From positions 1 through 17,694 of the forward strand of contig JAJHQZ010000015.1 in NCBI GenBank assembly GCA_020833055.1: a DNA stretch of 17,694 bases, in the 5' to 3' direction. Below are positions 14,645 through 17,694 of this stretch, piece by piece. Positions within the stretch are counted from its first letter, which is position 1, and the number at the start of each line of letters is the position of its first letter. Under the pieces are notes generated by a model. That model saw only the letters and a program-made list of their open reading frames with translations. It did not search any database and had not been told where the DNA came from. A program made the position numbers and the translations under genes. Source of the stretch: Candidatus Korarchaeum sp. (GTDB lineage: Archaea > Korarchaeota > Korarchaeia > Korarchaeales > Korarchaeaceae).

Positions 14645-14926
14645 TTACCTGAGGATCACTTCCACCTCAGGTATCTCCTTCCAGTCTTCATCCTTCCATC
14701 TCCCCTTTATCACGACTTTCTTCAGGTAGATGTCCATCACTATATCCAGCTCCTGGGATGAGTTCCCAGGGATCTTTCTGCTCACCTTCTGAATGGTTCC
14801 CTGAGGCCCGGCCACCTCTAACTCGACTAAGATCTCTCTATCGCAGGAATTCCTTATCCTCAGAGGGATGTGCTCTTGATCGACTGTATCTAACCACGGG
14901 CTCCCGACTGAGAGCTCTACGCACAT
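14645..14926 (-). CDS. Unrecognised 93-residue protein in the aminotransferase-ALDH operon
   Basis: I do not recognise a family. The protein has 93 residues, no signal peptide and no membrane segment. It alternates short hydrophobic strands with polar turns (HIPLRIRN, EILVELEVAGPQG, QELDIVMDI, KKVVIKGRW, EVEVILR), which suggests a small all-beta, perhaps Ig/CARDB-like, fold. There are two cysteines (C2 and C28). The ATG follows the ALDH stop codon with no base between them, and GAGGTGG at the end of the ALDH gene serves as ribosome-binding site, so it is the last gene of the operon. The codon style matches its neighbours. It is a real gene by position and coding character; its role is unknown, possibly a partner or sensor of the two enzymes. 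Confidence 0.7.
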   Translation of the reverse strand: MCVELSVGSPWLDTVDQEHIPLRIRNSCDREILVELEVAGPQGTIQKVSRKIPGNSSQELDIVMDIYLKKVVIKGRWKDEDWKEIPEVEVILR

Positions 14927-16399
14927 TCAGAACCACCTCACTATCCCTACCTTCCTATCGGTGAAGAAGTCCACTGTATCCATCTGCGGGTGGTGGCTCC
15001 CCACACCTGCTAACCTCTTGCCCCCGAACGGGAACCAACCGACTGGTGCTGCTATCCCTATGTTTATCCCCACGTTACCCACGTAAACGTTGTGCAGGAA
15101 CTCCCTAGCATACTTCCCGCTCCTAGTGAATATGGAGGCGGAATGATGGTACTTATTCTCATTTATCCATTCTATAGCTTGATCCAGGCTATCAGCTCTC
15201 AATAAGTTGGCTACTGGCCCGAATATCTCCTCCCTAGCTACCTTCATATCTGGAGTCACGCCCTCTAGCACCGTTGGACCGAGGTAGAAGCCATCAGGAT
15301 ATTCCTCAACTCTCACTCCCCTCCCATCTAAAACAAGCTTAGCTCCTTCCTTCAATCCCTCCTCTATCATCTTAATCACATTATCCCTGTACTTCTTGCT
15401 GGCCATCGGACCCATCTCACTCCTCTCATCGAGCCCATATCCTATCCTTATCTCCTTAGCTAGGTTCAGGAATTGCTCCTTGAACTTATCATAGATATCT
15501 CCCACTAACACTATGTTCTGAATGGCTAGGCACCTCTGCCCAGTATTTCCGAACTTGGAGTCCCTCAGAGTATGGACAGTCCTCTCGAGATCGGCATCCG
15601 GCATCACTACAGCGTAGTTAGCTGCGCTCCCCCCTCCCAAGAACCTCTTCCCCCTGGAAGCTGAGAGCTCGTAGAGGCGGAGGGCAGCGTTACTGGTCCC
15701 CACGAATGCGGTGCCCTCGACCAAGGGATGTGTCACTAAATGCTCCCCCACCTTATGATCGCAGTATATTACGTTGAGGACTCCCGGCGGTAGCTCGCTG
15801 GCCAGGGCCTCCATGACGAGCACCATAGGTACGGGAGTGGTGCTGCTGACCTTCACCACTAGAGTATCTCCCAGGGCTAGGGCGTAAGGTATGAACCAGA
15901 AGGGTATCATAACTGGGAAGTTGTAAGGGCTGACTATAGCGAAGACACCCAGGGGCTCCCTTATGAGCACTTCATCCACTCCCTTAGCGATCTCCTGTTG
16001 ATACTCGCCCTTCGCTAAAGTGTAAGCGACTGATATAGCTGCCTCAATGTTCTCTATAGATCTCCTCAAATCACCTCTAGATTCCCTTATGACTTTGCCG
16101 TGGTTCTGAGTGTTAGCTCTAGCTATTATCTCCTTCCTCTCCTCCATCAAGTACTTCATCTTGAATATGTACTGCAGCCTGTCCGGGACCGGGAGCTTGC
16201 TCCAGGATTTGAACGCCTCGTAAGCAGCTTCGACAGCTTCATCTACCTCAGCTTCAGTCGCCATAGGTACTTTAGCTATCACCTTGCCCAATCCGGGATC
16301 GTAGACCTCTGCATACTCTCTGCTCGATGACTCGACCCACTTCCCGTTTATGAAGAGCTTCAATACCCCGTAATCAGATCTGGGCGGCTCCAATATCAT
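14927..16399 (-). CDS. CoA-acylating aldehyde dehydrogenase, methylmalonate-semialdehyde dehydrogenase type
   Basis: This is an NAD-dependent aldehyde dehydrogenase of 490 residues, most like MmsA/IolA, which turn malonate or methylmalonate semialdehyde into acetyl- or propionyl-CoA with loss of CO2. Seen: SPYNFP (157-162, with N160), the nucleotide-binding K183, and GNTGQRCLA (284-292) with nucleophile C290. The usual general-base glutamate (ELGGK motif) is missing: the region reads FLGGGSAANYAVVMPDAD (253-270), close to the MMSDH form ending in MPDAD. Loss of that glutamate is typical of the CoA-acylating group. R113 (GDLRRS) and R289 sit where MMSDH has its two substrate-carboxylate arginines. 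Its ATG overlaps the aminotransferase stop as ATGA. Class is firm; the exact semialdehyde is inferred. Confidence 0.88.
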   Translation of the reverse strand: MILEPPRSDYGVLKLFINGKWVESSSREYAEVYDPGLGKVIAKVPMATEAEVDEAVEAAYEAFKSWSKLPVPDRLQYIFKMKYLMEERKEIIARANTQNHGKVIRESRGDLRRSIENIEAAISVAYTLAKGEYQQEIAKGVDEVLIREPLGVFAIVSPYNFPVMIPFWFIPYALALGDTLVVKVSSTTPVPMVLVMEALASELPPGVLNVIYCDHKVGEHLVTHPLVEGTAFVGTSNAALRLYELSASRGKRFLGGGSAANYAVVMPDADLERTVHTLRDSKFGNTGQRCLAIQNIVLVGDIYDKFKEQFLNLAKEIRIGYGLDERSEMGPMASKKYRDNVIKMIEEGLKEGAKLVLDGRGVRVEEYPDGFYLGPTVLEGVTPDMKVAREEIFGPVANLLRADSLDQAIEWINENKYHHSASIFTRSGKYAREFLHNVYVGNVGINIGIAAPVGWFPFGGKRLAGVGSHHPQMDTVDFFTDRKVGIVRWF

Positions 16400-17694
16400 G
16401 ATACCACCTCCCTCATCGATTCCTCCAATATATCGAGGCCCCTCATCAAAATATCCTCCTCTATCGTCAGGGGAGGATGGAGCCTTATCACGTTCAAATA
16501 GACCCCCGCCCTCAGGAGGAGCAAGCCCTTCTCCCTCGCCTTATTTATCACTCTCATCGTCTCATCAGCCGCTGGCTCCTTACTCCTCCTGTCCCTGACT
16601 AACTCGATAGCTTGCATGGCCCCCAACCCTCTGACGTCCCCTATCAACTCGTACTTCTCACGCATCTCCTCTAGCCTCTTCCTCATGATATCCCCAAGCT
16701 TCGCGGCTCTCTCCGGTATCTCATCCCTCTGCATTATCTCTATCACTTTTATAGCGACTGAGCAGGCCACTGGATTGCCGCCATAAGTACCTCCGAAGCT
16801 CCCGGGGCTCGTATTCTCCATTACCTCCCTCTTCCCTATAACAGCGGATAGGGGGAGGCCGTTGGCTATCGCTTTAGCTGTAACGAGTATATCAGGCTCT
16901 ATACCGAAGTGCTCTACTGCCCACATCTTCCCGGTCCTTCCCCATCCAGCTTGGACTTCATCGTCTATCAGCAGGATTGAGTTCGCCTCCAGGAAGGATT
17001 TGAGCTCCCTAACGTAATCCCTCGGAGCCACTACGAAGCCTCCCTCTCCCTGAACCATCTCGATAATGAAAGCCGCTACCCTCTCCGGAGGGACTCTAGT
17101 GTGCGAGAACCAGTTCTTCACGTAATCCAAGCAAGCCAGCCCGCAAGAAGGATACTCCTGCTTGAAGGGGCATCTGTAACAGTAAGGATAGGGGATGAGC
17201 TCCACTCCTGGGATCAATGGATCGAATCCCGTCTTGTAAGGCTTATACTTCCCCGTAGATGCTAGGGCGTAACCATAAGTGCCCCTGCCGTGGAAGGAGT
17301 TCTCATAGGCCACTACATAAGGCCTCCCAGTCACTTGCCTCGCTACCTTTATCGCGTTCTCTATGGCCTCCGATCCGCTATTCTGAAGCAATACCATCTT
17401 CTCAGAGCTCCCGGGAGCTATCTTAGCCAGCCTTTCAGCTAGCTCGACGTAAGGCTTGTAATTGACGACCATGAAGCACATGTGCCATAACTTCTTGAGC
17501 TGCTCCTCTGCCGCCTTTATGAGCTCTGGATTGGCATGCCCCAAGTTAGTTACTCCTATCCCGCTCGTGAAATCTATGTATTCCTTCCCGTTGACATCGT
17601 ATAGCTTCGCATTAACTCCCCTCTCTATAGTCACGGGATGGTAGAGGGCGACCCCCTTCATAACGTACTTGCTCCTCGCATCCAAGGGGTCCAT
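16396..17694 (-). CDS. Class III aminotransferase, 4-aminobutyrate/beta-alanine type
   Basis: This is a PLP-dependent fold-type I enzyme of the GABA/ornithine aminotransferase class, moving an omega-amino group to a keto acid and leaving a semialdehyde. Over 432 residues it shows NSGSEA (105-110), FHGRG (134-138), IIEMVQGEGG (210-219), LIDDEVQAGWGRTG (242-255) with the PLP aspartate D244 or D245, and TAKAIANGLP (272-281) with Schiff-base lysine K274. An insertion with four cysteines, C172, C175, C184 and C188, recalls thermophilic GabT-like proteins. Its product fits the ALDH that follows (ATGA overlap). The ATG lies exactly at the window edge, so the true start could be further upstream. Related archaeal enzymes include amino acid racemases, a possible alternative. 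Confidence 0.88.
   Translation of the reverse strand: MDPLDARSKYVMKGVALYHPVTIERGVNAKLYDVNGKEYIDFTSGIGVTNLGHANPELIKAAEEQLKKLWHMCFMVVNYKPYVELAERLAKIAPGSSEKMVLLQNSGSEAIENAIKVARQVTGRPYVVAYENSFHGRGTYGYALASTGKYKPYKTGFDPLIPGVELIPYPYCYRCPFKQEYPSCGLACLDYVKNWFSHTRVPPERVAAFIIEMVQGEGGFVVAPRDYVRELKSFLEANSILLIDDEVQAGWGRTGKMWAVEHFGIEPDILVTAKAIANGLPLSAVIGKREVMENTSPGSFGGTYGGNPVACSVAIKVIEIMQRDEIPERAAKLGDIMRKRLEEMREKYELIGDVRGLGAMQAIELVRDRRSKEPAADETMRVINKAREKGLLLLRAGVYLNVIRLHPPLTIEEDILMRGLDILEESMREVVS

Noticed and set aside
1-17694. CRISPR arrays, tRNA or rRNA genes, insertion sequences, prophage genes
   Set aside because: No regular repeat-spacer pattern, cloverleaf, transposase or terminal inverted repeat was seen while reading the window.

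Overview
The window looks like a chromosomal segment of a thermophilic archaeon, possibly a Korarchaeum-like member of the TACK group. I recognise the style rather than having compared it, so the lineage is tentative. The basis is archaeal-type genes (HerA-NurA, an Lrp/AsnC regulator, UbiA/UbiD, LarB/C/E), arginine written almost entirely with AGG/AGA and isoleucine mostly with ATA, dense packing with start codons embedded in the preceding gene, and TATA-like boxes placed about 25 bases before the start codon, which suggests leaderless mRNAs. There is no RNA gene, CRISPR array, insertion sequence or sign of a recently acquired island.

Layout from left to right: (1) Positions 1-2743 hold the synthesis genes of the nickel-pincer nucleotide (NPN) cofactor. 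larB runs leftward off the window edge. Divergent to it is larC, overlapping larE. No larA (the racemase that uses the cofactor) is in view. (2) Positions 2811-7313 hold five tightly coupled rightward genes: a membrane-anchored substrate-binding protein, a permease and an ATPase of the SsuABC/NMT1 ABC importer type, then a UbiD-family prenylated-FMN decarboxylase and a UbiA-family prenyltransferase. Overlapping reading frames suggest import of an aromatic carboxylate followed by decarboxylation and prenylation, as in quinone synthesis or salvage; this link is inferred. (3) Positions 7269-10225 hold a leftward EamA transporter coupled to a metallophosphoesterase, whose 3' end overlaps that of ubiA, and a divergent MATE exporter. 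(4) Positions 10263-10502 hold a short cupin gene that is complete except for one in-frame TAG between its two metal-binding motifs.

(5) Positions 10499-13038 hold the leftward herA-nurA pair for DNA end resection, without mre11-rad50 beside it. A CPBP-family membrane protease diverges from herA, and both could be served by one palindromic TATA box. (6) Positions 13974-17694 hold an Lrp/AsnC regulator with inverted repeats upstream of its start. Convergent to it is a leftward operon of a class III aminotransferase, a methylmalonate-semialdehyde-dehydrogenase-type ALDH and an unrecognised 93-residue protein. This last operon would turn a beta- or gamma-amino acid into a semialdehyde and then probably into an acyl-CoA, and the adjacent Lrp protein is the obvious candidate regulator.

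The points most worth a second look are the transporter-UbiD-UbiA operon, the amber-interrupted cupin, the three-cysteine LarE, the small protein at the end of the ALDH operon, and the repeats upstream of lrp.
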